Assembly: GCA_000149265.1 (NCBI GenBank)
Contig: CH003379.1
Location: 165,087-229,086, forward strand
DNA from: Ciona savignyi
Lineage: Eukaryota; Chordata; Ascidiacea; Phlebobranchia; Cionidae
Reading direction: 5' to 3'
Length of the DNA: 64,000 bases
Below are positions 12,001-23,500 of the stretch, one piece after another. A model generated the notes under the pieces. The model ran no database searches, had not been told where the DNA came from, and saw nothing but the letters and a program-made list of their open reading frames with translations. The translations under genes and the position numbers were made by a program. Positions within the stretch are counted from its first letter, which is position 1; every line of letters starts with the position of its first letter.

Positions 12001-15000
12001 CGGTCCATTTAAACAATGAAGGATCTTCATATAAATTTGGTTCAACTTACGTTGGATCTAAACAACCAAGCCCAACTGAGGTAAATCAACAAGATTCTTT
12101 CTTAATGCTTTGTTTAAAGTCCAAAATGATTCAAGCCAAATGAACAAGATTTTTATCTTTATTGTGCAGATCACTTTTTTTCCAAATTTTAAAATGTAAC
12201 TCCTTTTTTTTGGATTTCTGGAAAATTTAATTTCTGCAAAAGAGTTTTTTGTAAGTAATTAGTAATTAATAGGGCTGCGTATTAACGGTTAATTTGAAAA
12301 ACGGTTAACTGATGTAACAATAATCGGTTAACCGTTAACCGATTTTTTTTAGGCTACTGTCAAATCGGCACCGTTTTTGGCAAAGAAATTTATAGGTCGG
12401 GCAGCCGTTCGTCGATACATAGCGTTCGCCGAGTAAACAGTTTCGCCCAGCTCTATGCATAGCATTGAAGCAAACTACAGTTGTCAGACAGGTATTTCAC
12501 GTCAGAAAAGCGTGCGTTTTACCAACCAACGAACAGATAAGAGTTTAAAAAAAGAATTGTTAAAAAACGGTTAAACGGTTAAAATTTGACGTGACGGTTA
12601 ACCATAAAAAGTTAAAAGTTACCATAAAAGTTAAAAGTTACCATAAAAGTTAATTTTTCGCACCCCTAGTAATTACCCAATAATTTCATCCTAAAAGCTC
12701 TTTTAAATTAAAAGGTTTTAGTGCACGCCATAATATTGGTTATCTGATACTGCATGTTTAACACAACCATCTCCAGGCTTATCCAGTTATGATTGGCGAA
12801 ATGAGTAACGAAGGAAACCTTCAAGCCCAGTTCATCCATCAGTGTACATCCAGGTTTAAAGCAAAGTGTATTGCCCAGGTAACATCATTTTATCTCTCTG
12901 CATTTACTTGAGCTTCACTAATCGACAACGGGCGGGGGGGGGGACAACACACTATTCTGCAGGACAGTAGGAAGAGGGACGAATGTTTTTTTTCGTCATT
13001 AACAAGAGCGGAATGGGGTAAGGGACTAATGAATGAGTCGGGTTATATAATAATATACCCTTACCCCCCCGTCCAGCTCATGTAAGCGACGAAACAACCT
13101 GTCCCCCTAATGATATATGTGTGTTGTCCACCCCGCGCCTGTCCTGAGATTAGTGAAGTCCATTTTCTTCATTTTTGTTATAGTTCGGTCCAGTCAGGTC
13201 ATTTCTAGCTTGTTAATAATCAATTGATTAAAACCATTCGGTTATATTAACCCAAGTGGATAGACATTGCCTGAATCCAGTAATTCATGGGCTAAATAAA
13301 AACTAGCAATGTTTAACAATGTATCGAAGATCGTAAATATATAATGGAAAAATGAACTGGAACATTTTTTAAAAAATATACCGACGCGGATGTAAACAAG
13401 TTCTGCTTGTTGAAAGGTTATAGGTCCATTACAAACTACTGGCAGTATTTGTTAGTCTAATGCAATAACTAAGGTAATTACCAGTGGGTTTAATCTAACA
13501 ATTAACATGTTGTAATGTCCTTGGTTGATTGACCCATAGGGATAAACACAAGTATCGCAATTCGTAAATTGCACCAAAGTTAGCAACTCATTCGTAGATA
13601 AAAATCGCTTTATTTTAATATTACAGAGATTGGTTTTATTATTTTATTTGCTGTCATATTTCGATGTTCGATTTGTTGCAAAACATTATCATGTTTGATT
13701 TACCAATGTTTCGTCATAAGTAAAGGTAACTAACAAGTTAACAACTGTTGTCTCAACCACCAAGATTGTACCCTAGCATGTATTAGCTAGCCTAGCATGT
13801 ATTTGCTACCCTAGCATGTATTTGCTAACCTATGTAATGTTTAATTCAGGGGTTCCAGGGGGTACAAATGGCACCTTTTCTTTGTGAATTTCCTGACACC
13901 ATTAAATTTGAACTGAAATTTTAATAAAAATAAAATAATAATTATTAAACTTTAAATCAAACCTAAAACCTACTGTATCCAATATATTTTACTCTGCTGA
14001 CTCATGAATGCACCCCCTCAAAAATAGAAATATGTCTATTTTTGGTACTTAGGGATGTGTAGTATTTGTACATGACTAAGCAAGAATAAGGATGAATTAT
14101 ATATATTTATTAAGCCAGATCCGGGATATATTATGTGGTCTATATATAGGTAACAAATATAGAAGTAAAACAGGAAAACCTGTAAGAAAATGGGGAAAAA
14201 TAGCTGTTTTATTTATGGCACTAAAGAAATATTTAATAAAAAAATTACCCACAATTTTTGTATGGGCCCTGTTTTGGCTTTCTTTATTTGGCAATTTGAA
14301 CACAAGAACTGATTAATTTACTTATTTACTGCAGACTCAAGGTTCCAAACTCCAGTCAGTACAAATAGGAGGAGATGTTGTTTTTAAAGATTCCACCATT
14401 TCATTCGTATGCGCTGATCCTGATCTGTTGAATGGATCAGGTAATTCCCCCTTTATACATTCACAATATTAGACACTTGAGTTGTTTGCTGTTTCATTGT
14501 TTCATAGCTTAGTGGTTTAGTGCACGGCCATTTAGCCGAAGGGTTGCAGGTTCGAAATTGTCGCTAGGTAGCTAGTCGGTTGTGTCCTTAGGCAAGGCAC
14601 TTAACGGACATTGCCTGGATCCAATGGATTGATGAGTTTACCGAAACTAAAGTATTCTCGACAATGGGCGCGAGATAAACTGACGATTGCCTGTGTAATA
14701 ACGTCATTGGGTTTTTCCAATCACGAGAATAAACATAAATATTCTAGCCTATCTTATAAACGCACAGTACACAAAACATAACATACTCTGCTACAAACAT
14801 GAATATCCTATCTCATAGTTTAAAGCTGTTGGGCAAAACAAAAGACTAAACTATCAACAAATAAACTTGAAAATAGATGAAATTGTGAAACGGCTCAAAA
14901 TGAAAATTATTTAACGAACAATTCATCCACCAATTCATTTAAGTAATTTACAAACAATCCATCCACCTTACTATCTCCACAGGGATGTTGATACTGCATT

Positions 15001-16159
15001 ACCTCCAAGGCATCACCCCCAAACTTGCCATCGGCTCCGAACTTCTGTATCAACGTGGGGCGGCAAGGCAGCAAGCCATCGTAACTGTGGCAGGAAGATA
15101 TAAAAGTAAGTGCAACCCTCCGGCTGAAGGGCGGTGCATTTACCCACCATGCTATTCAGACATACTATTACTATTAGCAAGTCTTTAGGTGGTTGCTTTG
15201 CATACTAATGTTGAGGTCGCTAACCAACACATCCATACAAATTTCTTCGACTTTGAATAGATTTAAGTCAAGCCCCCACATCCCTTCAGCTGAAAGGTGA
15301 TGCGCAACCTACCATGCATCAGACTATTATTAAGAATTTACAAGTTTTACTTTGCTGATGCAAACTTCCCAACCAACGCACTTATTTGACCTTCCATTCC
15401 AGCGGACACATGGCAAGCAGCCGGCACGCTAGCTATGGGAGGAATCCACGCCAGTTTCTACCGAAAAGCGAATGAAAACGTTCAAGTTGGAGTAGAATTA
15501 GAAGCCTCTTTGAAGAACAAGGAAAGCGTGACAACGTTCGCGTACCAGATGGATTTACCAAAAATGAATCTTATGTTTAAAGGTGGGTTTTTTAATTGTA
15601 TTTTTGCCTCCTTTTATTCATGTGTAACTAAGTTACATTTGAGATCTATCTAGCAATAGGTTGTCTAGATTTCAGAAGCAAGATTTAAATTAAGTTATTT
15701 AGAATTTTTTAATTTTACCTATTCGAAATTATCGCTTTTTGGGAGTAAATAGGTATTATGGATGAATTTATTGCCAAATCAACAACAGAATTTTAATCAC
15801 AATTATTTTTCACCAATGTCTAAACTAAAAACTTTAATTTTTTTCATAAATAAGGTGGTATTTAACGGTTTAAACTGTAAGTAAGTGTAAATTCTAAGCA
15901 CACATAAAACTCTTTAAGATTTTCAAAAACATCTACGTATGAGGCGTGTATTGGTGTTACCGTGTATTTTGTATCGACTTTATATAAATATTAGTCTAAT
16001 CTTTTCCATCCCTTCCTAGGAATGCTAACATCGGAATGGACGATCGGTAGCTCATTAGAGAAGAGATTACAACCTCTCCCTATCACACTTAACTTAACCG
16101 GTACCTACAATATCAAGAAAGACAAAGTCGCCGTGGGCATTGGTGCCATGCTGGGTTGA
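9055..16159 (+). CDS. TOMM40: Mitochondrial import receptor subunit TOM40
   Basis: Beta-barrel channel of the mitochondrial outer membrane TOM complex (family knowledge). Nine exons close to 939 bases, 312 residues: 9055-9106, 11216-11293, 11792-11859, 11991-12080, 12777-12878, 14335-14440, 14983-15105, 15403-15582 and 16020-16159. Exon 1 encodes MGNAHAASWGWSSAKDT, matching the conserved MGN start. Exon 2 starts after the acceptor CAACCCCAG and gives a short Pro-rich linker and GTFEEIHKPCK. Later exons carry QPFEGLRFMVNKGLSSHFQ, STYVGSKQPSPTE, LQGITPKLAIGSELLYQRGA and YQMDLPKMNLMFKG. The C terminus ends VAVGIGAMLG. All junctions are in phase. The N-terminal Pro-rich segment is shorter than in vertebrates (human 361 residues). 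Introns 1, 4 and 5 hold mobile elements. Confidence 0.95.
9118..9335. mobile_element. MITE with inverted ends CCTYTAAATACTACAGGA
   Basis: The left arm GTGCCTCTAAATACTACAGG then CGCTTGGATCACTT recurs inverted at the right end (AAGTGATCCAAGTGC ... TCCTGTAGTATTTAAAGG). The middle holds runs of AACCCTAAC-like sequence. It lies 11 bases past the donor of TOMM40 exon 1. Confidence 0.75.
9492..9600. mobile_element. MITE family C, left half
   Basis: GGAAAACTACTCACTAAAAT followed by the shared interior (ACTAATTTTAACCC, AACACTAA). No matching right end was found. TOMM40 intron 1. Confidence 0.55.
9773..9844 (-). tRNA. tRNA-Asp-like sequence with GTA anticodon, probably a pseudogene
   Basis: Read on the minus strand, 72 nt fold as a tRNA: TCCATGT pairs with ACGGGGA (one mismatch), D arm TAGTATAGTGGTAAGTGT, anticodon stem GCGGC/GCCGG (four pairs), loop CTGTAAC and T loop TTCGATT. 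Length, D arm and T arm follow eukaryotic tRNA-Asp, but the anticodon reads GTA instead of GTC. The T stem has a T-C mismatch. It is either a decayed Asp gene or a recoded one; decay is more likely. It lies inside TOMM40 intron 1, antisense. Confidence 0.6.
9889..10016. mobile_element. Half copy of the 9118 MITE
   Basis: About 125 bases nearly repeat 9114-9250: GGGTGCCTCTAAATACTACA, TGGATCACTTAGATTGC and the AACCCCAACCCTAACATTAA interior. The right inverted end is missing. Confidence 0.7.
10209..10540. mobile_element. MITE family E, copy 1
   Basis: Starts ACTTCATTAATCTGCGGGAG and contains GATAACACACT and GGGGTAAGGGTATATCAT. It shares these blocks with 12912-13160. The right end is unclear and runs into a 30-bp tandem repeat. 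TOMM40 intron 1. Confidence 0.5.
10421..10511. repeat. Three tandem copies of a 30-bp unit
   Basis: The unit CCCGTCCCACTCAAGGTTAT plus GATGAAA is repeated three times. The first copy is diverged and the last two are almost identical. Confidence 0.75.
11341..11577 (-). mobile_element. SINE family A, near full length
   Basis: Minus-strand copy: tail ATATTCATGTTTATCCCAG on plus, body GGCTATTGTAGTATATTG, and a tRNA-like head with GCAACCTTTCGGTTGAAAGG. TOMM40 intron 2. Confidence 0.75.
12270..12668. mobile_element. Non-autonomous hAT-type element with 8-bp target duplication
   Basis: The ends are TAGGGCTGCG and CGCACCCCTA, short imperfect inverted repeats. The flanks GTAATTAA (12262-12269) and GTAATTAC (12669-12676) form an 8-bp duplication with one mismatch and fit the hAT preference nTnnnnAn. 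The interior holds GGTTAACCGTTAACCG and a short AAAAGTTACCAT tandem. No transposase frame is present. TOMM40 intron 4. Confidence 0.8.
12912..13160. mobile_element. MITE family E, copy 2
   Basis: Inverted ends: GCTTCACTAATCGACAACGG with GGACAACAC at the left, and GTGTTGTCCACCCCGCGCC with GATTAGTGAAGT at the right. The interior is partly palindromic around a TATATAATAATATA centre. TOMM40 intron 5. Confidence 0.75.
14507..14755 (+). mobile_element. SINE family A, near full length
   Basis: Plus-strand copy with a tRNA-like head (GAAGGGTTGCAGGTTCGAAA), GTCGGTTGTGTCCTTAGGCA, and the tail AGAATAAACATAAATATTC. TOMM40 intron 6. Confidence 0.8.
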
Positions 16160-17515
16160 AACCCTCGATCATAGGCTATTTCAAGCAACTCTACCAAAGG
16201 TCTATCCATACGTCTCCCGTCCTTTTAGATTCTAATAATTTTAGTTGAAATAACTACACCGTGTCGGTTGTTTCCCGCTGTACCCGCGCTAGTACATTTT
16301 ATAACGGTATTTTTGTTTGGAAACGTAGGTTAAATTATTCTAGGGTTTATCGAAGCGCAATGTTGAATCCATATTCATATACTAAGCTGCTGCAACACTG
16401 TTTGGCGCTTATTAATTCCTACACTATCTTTGGCATTTTCAATAAAAATAAATTTCAACTGTTTGTACTTGTTGGTGGGTTCGGATGTTTATGTTTTCTG
16501 CTGTAAATGGGAAAACGCGGGAGAGTTATCACACGGGTAATGGCCAGATCACTTCACACCATCCGTCGGGTTGCCGGTAGTGTGTGGTGTGTGATTGAAA
16601 CGTTTCTTGAAATGTAGTAACTCATTAAGCCACTTGGTTCAGATGATGTCCGTTTCACTTAGTATTTTACCGACTCCGGTCAGTTTCAAAGTATGAACCT
16701 TTTTTATGAAGGGCGATGCACTTACCCACCAAACTATTCGTTACGTGTAATTTTATAATATAAAGTTTAGGTTAATCACTTACTAGTATAGGAAACACGT
16801 CAAGACTATCTCAACCGAACAGTGTAGAAAAGAAACCTACCACTAACTGGTCGGTTATGCTCCTAGGCGTTATCTTACTTAAATATTACTAAATCATCTC
16901 ACTATTTTTCAAACGAAACCAATGTATTTGTGGTTAGATTTTTCTTTTCAGTGTCAGAAAATACGCGATGTTTCTAGAACATTCGAGCTCATTAGATTTT
17001 AGGTCTTAGATCTTACCACCTCAATGCAAGTACTGCAAGTGTTTATTTATTCAACGAAAAGCATCCGAAGCAGGACGCCTGAGTGAAAAGCAAAAGTAGC
17101 AAAAAAGCAGTCGCCACAATCGTTCAAAAGCGACAACGAATGTAAAACGTATAAACAACGATTTGTTGAGGATAAATAGTCACGCCGGGTGAGGATAAAT
17201 AGTCACGTAAATAGTCACGCCGGATACCTGATGGGCGGAACCGCACAATAGCAGCAACGCAGGGTTCACACACAAGGCAGCGATGAAGAAAGGAAAAAAA
17301 CGCGGAACAAACGGAATAAAGACGGAAAACACGATTTGTATGTTCGGTGCGACTATACAGCTGTAAAAACGAGTTGCCAAGCCATTTGTAGATAAAATAA
17401 AATCAGCTTTGACATTGGCAAGGTGGCAATTTTACACAAAATTAGAAACATTTTGCCAAACTTGGCACGAGGGGGGAAACTGTTGAAATAAAATGCAATA
17501 TTCCGTTGCGGATTG
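16160..17515. other. Intergenic stretch between the TOMM40 and FRMD6-like 3' ends
   Basis: Two convergent genes end on either side. An AATAAA at 16441-16446 may serve TOMM40. A diverged SINE A copy (minus) fills 16482-16740. A short repeat GATAAATAGTCACG occurs twice at 17170-17210. No gene was recognised. Confidence 0.6.
16482..16740 (-). mobile_element. SINE family A, diverged copy
   Basis: Plus-strand view starts GGATGTTTATGTTTTCTGC in place of the usual tail, keeps ACACGGGTAATGGCCAGATC and GGTTGCCGG, and ends near GGGCGATGCACTTACCC. Clearly older than the 45495 or 51507 copies. Confidence 0.6.
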
Positions 17516-20500
17516 TTAGACTATAACCTCATTGAGGCCGTCTATGTACGCGGGCGGACGTGACGTCTTCGCTGCTTCGTAGCACGTGTCTGTTTTCGGG
17601 GTACCGGAAGTGACGATGCAGGAGACCGGACGTCGTCGGTGCTCGTGGCTTGATTGGAGCAGGACTTCGACTTTTCGTGGGGTGTTCCCGGCCGTCCCGT
17701 TCGCCCCGCCGTGCGCAGGACGGTACCGAGGTTCCGCGTCCGATTTTCGTCGCCGTTCGTGAGGGAGTTTGGTGTCGGAGAGTTTGCGGTTCTGGGCCGC
17801 CATTGTCTTCTGACAAGCGTCGCTCATTTTACGGTGGTGGGAGGTCGGAGAGTCGATGATGTCGTTGGCGGGAACTGGAGGCGATGGTACCCGCGGCCGA
17901 GATGAGAGGCGGTCGGTCATCGGATCTTGAGGCCCACTGAAGAAAGCGTATGGAATGTCGTTGTGGCGGTCACTTCGAGAGAGTAGCGAGTTGGTGGAGC
18001 CAGCAAGGTCGTCCAGACTCTTCTGAGCTGTGAGTGAGGCGCCGAAATGCGGGGATGCAGGGTCGACCATTATTTCAACTTGGTCAGCTAAATCTTTTGC
18101 GTCATGCAGCGACTTATGGCGATGATGCCGTTTTCCGCTCGACTTTTGCCGGTGGCGGTTGCCGCTTTGGTGCAGGCCGGTTTCCGTACTTGCGCTCCGG
18201 TGCATGCGTCCGCCGACGCCATCTTGGTCACGTGACGATCGTTTCCGGTGTCTGTGACGTCGAGATTTGTCGTCATTTCCGTCTCTGCTTCTCCGACTAC
18301 TTCGTGCAGTGGAAGACTGGTTGCTGTGGTCAGTCGATGATAAACTGGAAGAAAGGAGGAAATTACAATTTATTTGTAAAGCGAAGATCTTGTTTTAAGC
18401 TTGTGATATGTGAATGTTCGGATCGACCTATTAGCTCGCTAGAGCATCAATAAAAGTAGTAAGATCGAAACCAGCCGCTAGTGAGTCGAGTAGACACAAG
18501 TCTCTTGAGATATCTTGTTTAAACCAAGGGGTTTAATAAGTTATAACCTGTCGATAACCTGACTATAGGAACGGGTTATTCTGACGGTTGCCAGTGTTAT
18601 AACACATTTCTCTTCCCTTTCCCATTCAAGAAATAAACATTGTTTTAACCTAATATGGGCTCTATTATACATGTTTTATGTGGGCTATAAAGCTATACAT
18701 ACTTGTGTTTTCGGGGTATTGTGTGCGTGTCGTCGTAATATGTCTTTGAGCTTCGCAGTTGTGTGGGCGGTACGTCCTTTCGTGCTGTCACGTGGCTGAA
18801 CGCTGACGTTTCGCTCGACGAAATATACGACAGTGCGTCATGTGACCTACTATGCTTGAGCGCGCCCGGTTGGGGAATCCCCTCAGAGGACGACTCCCGG
18901 ACATGGGCGATTTTCAATGGCAAAGTGTCCGAGTTTAATATGACCTTGCCGGGGGTCACCACTTCAGGGAGCGGCCTCGGTTCGGTTATGACGTCATTGG
19001 TGACGTCATCGATGTGTGACGTGGGCTCCGGGAAATCGAAAACTTCCTCCTTGAGAGTAAGCTCGCTGTGTGTTGTCTCTGACACACTGGGCGATTCTAG
19101 AAAGAAAGAAGGAAATTGTCAAACAAATTTAGAGAAACAGAACTTTATTAAATATAAAAAAAGATAACAAAAAACCCTTTAGTTCATTGCGAAAGATAAA
19201 AAATTAACAACACTCAACCACAGAACTAGCCATAACTTTAACCCTACCTCTAACCTAACCATAGCTCTTATTTTAAAGCGCGACTTTCGTATTTCCCATA
19301 TTCTTTTTAAATTTTAAATTTCCGGGTAACTTAGAACTACAGAGAAGGTTTCACAAAATGCCTCATTTATATCCGTACCTCGTGCAACGGTGGCTCCAGC
19401 CAGCTGTTCCGTTAGATCCGATACACTCAAGCTCTTGTGCTGTGGCGCCTCCAAGTGGGCTTCGGTCACGCATATCACCCCGGCGCTAGGTGGCCCATCG
19501 AGTTCAATCGGGTCGAAATCGTCCACGAAAGCGTTGTCTGTATAATCGGGTATTAATATACCTGTTGCATTAACTGTTACATTACTACCTAGGGTGTTAA
19601 TTGATACGTCGCATCTATTGTAGTTTTTTTATTGAAAACAAAATGGGTACAAAACCTATAGGTTGCAATTGTCAGATTCGTAGCGATTGCATCCCGAAGC
19701 TTTTTCATACGTGGGCAATCGTCACCTCTCACTTACAGTTGGTTACCGAAGCTATTGTATTGTATGATTTAGACGTTTCTACTAGTTCAGTCTAATAACC
19801 CCTTCGGTTCAAGGGATTTCCGCTACGTGACTTTCCCTGGGACACAGCAGAAACTCAGCGGCTGGTTTCAAACCCACATCCTGTTGACTGTTGACAGACG
19901 CTCAAACCCACAAGCACGACGGGATTTTACTAAATACCAACAACCATTGCAGGAAAGTTGTTGTTTGTTTAAGTTCTATGCGCGTGAACAAAATGTAAAA
20001 CTCGATTTTTTTTCTAATTTTGTGCAGTTCTTTGTTTTTTCTTTTTCGTTTTTTTTGTGCAAGTTGAAATAGAATAAAATGCAAATCACCATTCATCTGA
20101 TTACCTTGACCTACATTCAGGTTACCGGAGCTATTGCAATGTGTTGTATATGATTTAATTTTTTGCGAGGTTCAACCAAGCACTCACCTTGCATGTGTGC
20201 TGCGTCATCGTCTTCTACGTCATCATCATCGTCATCGACTTCATTTCTTTGCTTCGAGTCGCTTTCGATCCCGGAAGTGTGGGAACTCCCCCGACTAGTA
20301 CTGGAGGTGTACGACTTGTACAATTTCTCGAGAAGCACTGGAAAGAATTTGCACAAGTTTTATTTGATATTCACGGAAAGGTTCGAGCCCATGATATGCT
20401 CGTTCATAAGACCGTTTTTGTATAGAATTGTTATATACAAACTCAAATGGCTAAAAGTAATATATGTAAAGGCTGTTGCGTTTTCCCAATCACGGAAAAA

Positions 20501-23500
20501 CATCCTATTCCGATTGGTGATAAACTGTTATGAATTTCCCAAACATCGTACGACACTTGTTAACGGTGAAAACTAAATCAAGGGAAACTACCCACTAAAA
20601 TAAAGACTATGACTTAAGTATTAATGTGTGGGGTTAGAGGTATGTTCCATAGTTATAGTATGCAGTTTCCCTCTTTTACCCTTTTTATCCCAAAATAACG
20701 AATAACTTTCATTATATAAATCATCGATATCGACTTACCGGACTTTGAATCGTTAGATTGGGGGCTGAGCTCTCCAGCGCCACCTATCATGCGTTCGTCA
20801 GTGGAACCACTTCCGTCGAATTCCAGATTCTTTCCGCTGATGTAGGACTCACGATACTTTCGCTTTGCTGTGAAAGGATTGGAGAATACGTAAAGGTAGC
20901 GTATAAGTAATTATAGACCTCTATATGCGGTCGGAAATAACGTGTGGCCTTCGTTTGTTCGGTATTTAAATAACGTGACATTTTCGCTTTGCTGTAAAAG
21001 GATTGGGGATTAGGTAAAGCTATTTGGTGTAAGATTTCATAATTTGCTATTATGGTCAGTTTTAGCTTGTTTCATTTATTTAATACTATTGGGGTAACAG
21101 TGTGGAGATTAGGTAAAGTTATTAAATATGTGATTTCGTTACTAGCTATTGTGGTTGATTTTATCTTGTTTTATGTATTTAACAAACCTTTTTGGGTAAC
21201 ATTAGAGGAAATGAGGGGAAAACTGGTAAATAAAAGAAGAATAACAAATTTTAACCCTGACCCAATACTTAACTTACCCCAGCAACTAACACTAACTTCA
21301 AAAACTAAGGTAACACCTAACCAAACGCCATAATCGCCATTTTAGTGCGCAGTTTCCCTCTTACCCTCCTTTAGCCCACACCCAACAAAAAAAGAGCAGG
21401 ACGCGACGTTTAAACGGCGTTTCTTTCATCACAAAGCACAACGAGATAGCGAGTACTTCTCAAGTAGTTAAGATGAGCCCAGATAAGGAAACGATGACAA
21501 CACGCAAGTGTTTGCTCATCTCCACAAAACACACATCTTGTCGGGTTTTACGGGGAAGTGCCTCGTGTCATCCGAAATAAGCTGATCGCAATATCCGAAT
21601 CGGCTCACTAACGCTTTACTACAATATTACCAAGCTAACCGCTGATGTATTAGAATCGGTAAGATTATATGACTAAAAATCGGTTTAAAATTGGACACCA
21701 CATCAAAACACGAAAAGTTTTAACATTTTGATAGGAAACATGTAAAAATAGATACATTTTTAAGCGAACATGTTTTAGTTAGTGTTAAAATTTAAAGTAA
21801 ATTAAGTCGGTGTGTTGGCTTTAAAACTGTTTTCAACATTTCCTTTACTTTTAAGGGCTAAGTATCGAACCCATGATGGACTCGTCACGAAAACCGTGTT
21901 TTGTCTATAAAAATCGTTATATGTATCGGTCGCGTTAACCATTCGGCCAAGATAATCGCAAGTTTGCTAAACACGACGTCGGACAGGCCTAATTCGTTCC
22001 CACGATAAGATATGCGCGGTTAACACGATTCTGTCATCGTTCAGTGGCTTGGTAATCTACAGGTTCCGATACTAGAGATGTAAAACCATTCGTCACTTCG
22101 TTACGAACATGAACATTTTACGACGTGCGGTGGACGGATTGTTGATAAGAATGTCCCTTTTGCGCCCTCCCGCGAACGTTTTGTCGTGTTTATGAGGTGA
22201 AAGAATGTGCTGATTTAATGCGCTGGCCAAACTTGCATTATACGAGGTATGGTGAAAACGGATTTAGTTTGTGAATATAAAACTATACTGCGTAAAAAAG
22301 GACGCAAAGCGCATGAAGACGGATTAAAACGCACGTTTACGCGCGTGTTTTAATAAAAATACACCAGTCTGTCGGCAATAGGAAGTGTAATAATAAAACA
22401 TTATACTAGGTTATAAGTGATTTTTGGCGAAACACTCTATTCTAACTATAAATTTTTTTATTTTAATAATAAGATGAACTTTACTCACTGGTTCGCCCGT
22501 CTAGTTTCCTGAGGTGTTGAACAAAGGGGGTCAAACTCATGTAGAGTGAATGAGTTTCCCTGAGTAGTCGCAGCAAATACTTTGAGCGGGTGTGGCTCCC
22601 AGTGTAGTAGGTCAAACGACGACTTACTGGAAGGTCCTCGGGGTAGATTTCAAATCGCTTTGCCTGGAACAAAGAAAATGTCAAAGATTATGTTTAAAAC
22701 TCACTATAATGAACTAAAATTTCTTTTATTGAGCAGTTTCCCCTTATTTTCTTGCTCTCTCTCTATGTCTCATTTTAGTTTTTCCCTTTTAGTTATAAGA
22801 TAATTATCTGGGGTAGGGTCAAAATTAGTTTCCAAAGTTTTATTGACCAATTTCCATCATTCACTACTTTTGATTTTGTCCATGGACTAAAGGAATTTTT
22901 ACAAATATCGACCGATTGGTGGGCAACAAATGGTATCTAAATGATTTCCAGTAACAAACAGCAAAGAGAAATGCGTCACATATTTGGTATTTAGTTCAAA
23001 GGAACTTTCTTTTCAAGCGCAAACAGTGGTTTTCCAACCAACGCCAACAATTTTGAGCGAAAACTGCATTTATTTCAATCTGTGCAGTAAAACCGGATTG
23101 TGGTCTGCACTTAAAGCGCGCATGCCTTGAACCTATTGTTAGATCAGGCATGGGGTGTAATTAGATCTTCACCGCACAGCGCTTTCACTTTGAGTGTTAT
23201 GAAGAAAAAATTCTTTTTAAAAAAAGAAATCTCTCAACTCACATTCTACAACGACTTAGTTAGAAAAAATATAAGAAATTCTCTCAAAACGCATTTTACA
23301 ACGGCTTGTGAGGGAATTTGAGAAAGACTTAAACCTCAAAAGTGGTTTTCTCCTACTCCAAATATGGTCAATTGCGAAAGTACAATATCCTTTTGAAGCG
23401 GTGAAAAGAAAATGAACGGGCCCGTGTCGAAATCAGAATTACTCACAATTATGAGTTGTTAGTATGAGCGATATATTGGTCTGGACGGAGCGATTTACTC

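Noticed and set aside
17650-18453. Plus-strand frames opposite the last FRMD6-like exon
   Set aside because: They are antisense shadows of a high-GC exon whose minus frame is supported by splice phase and the family-like C terminus.
18763-19167. 134-codon plus-strand frame
   Set aside because: Antisense of FRMD6-like exon 18703-19096.
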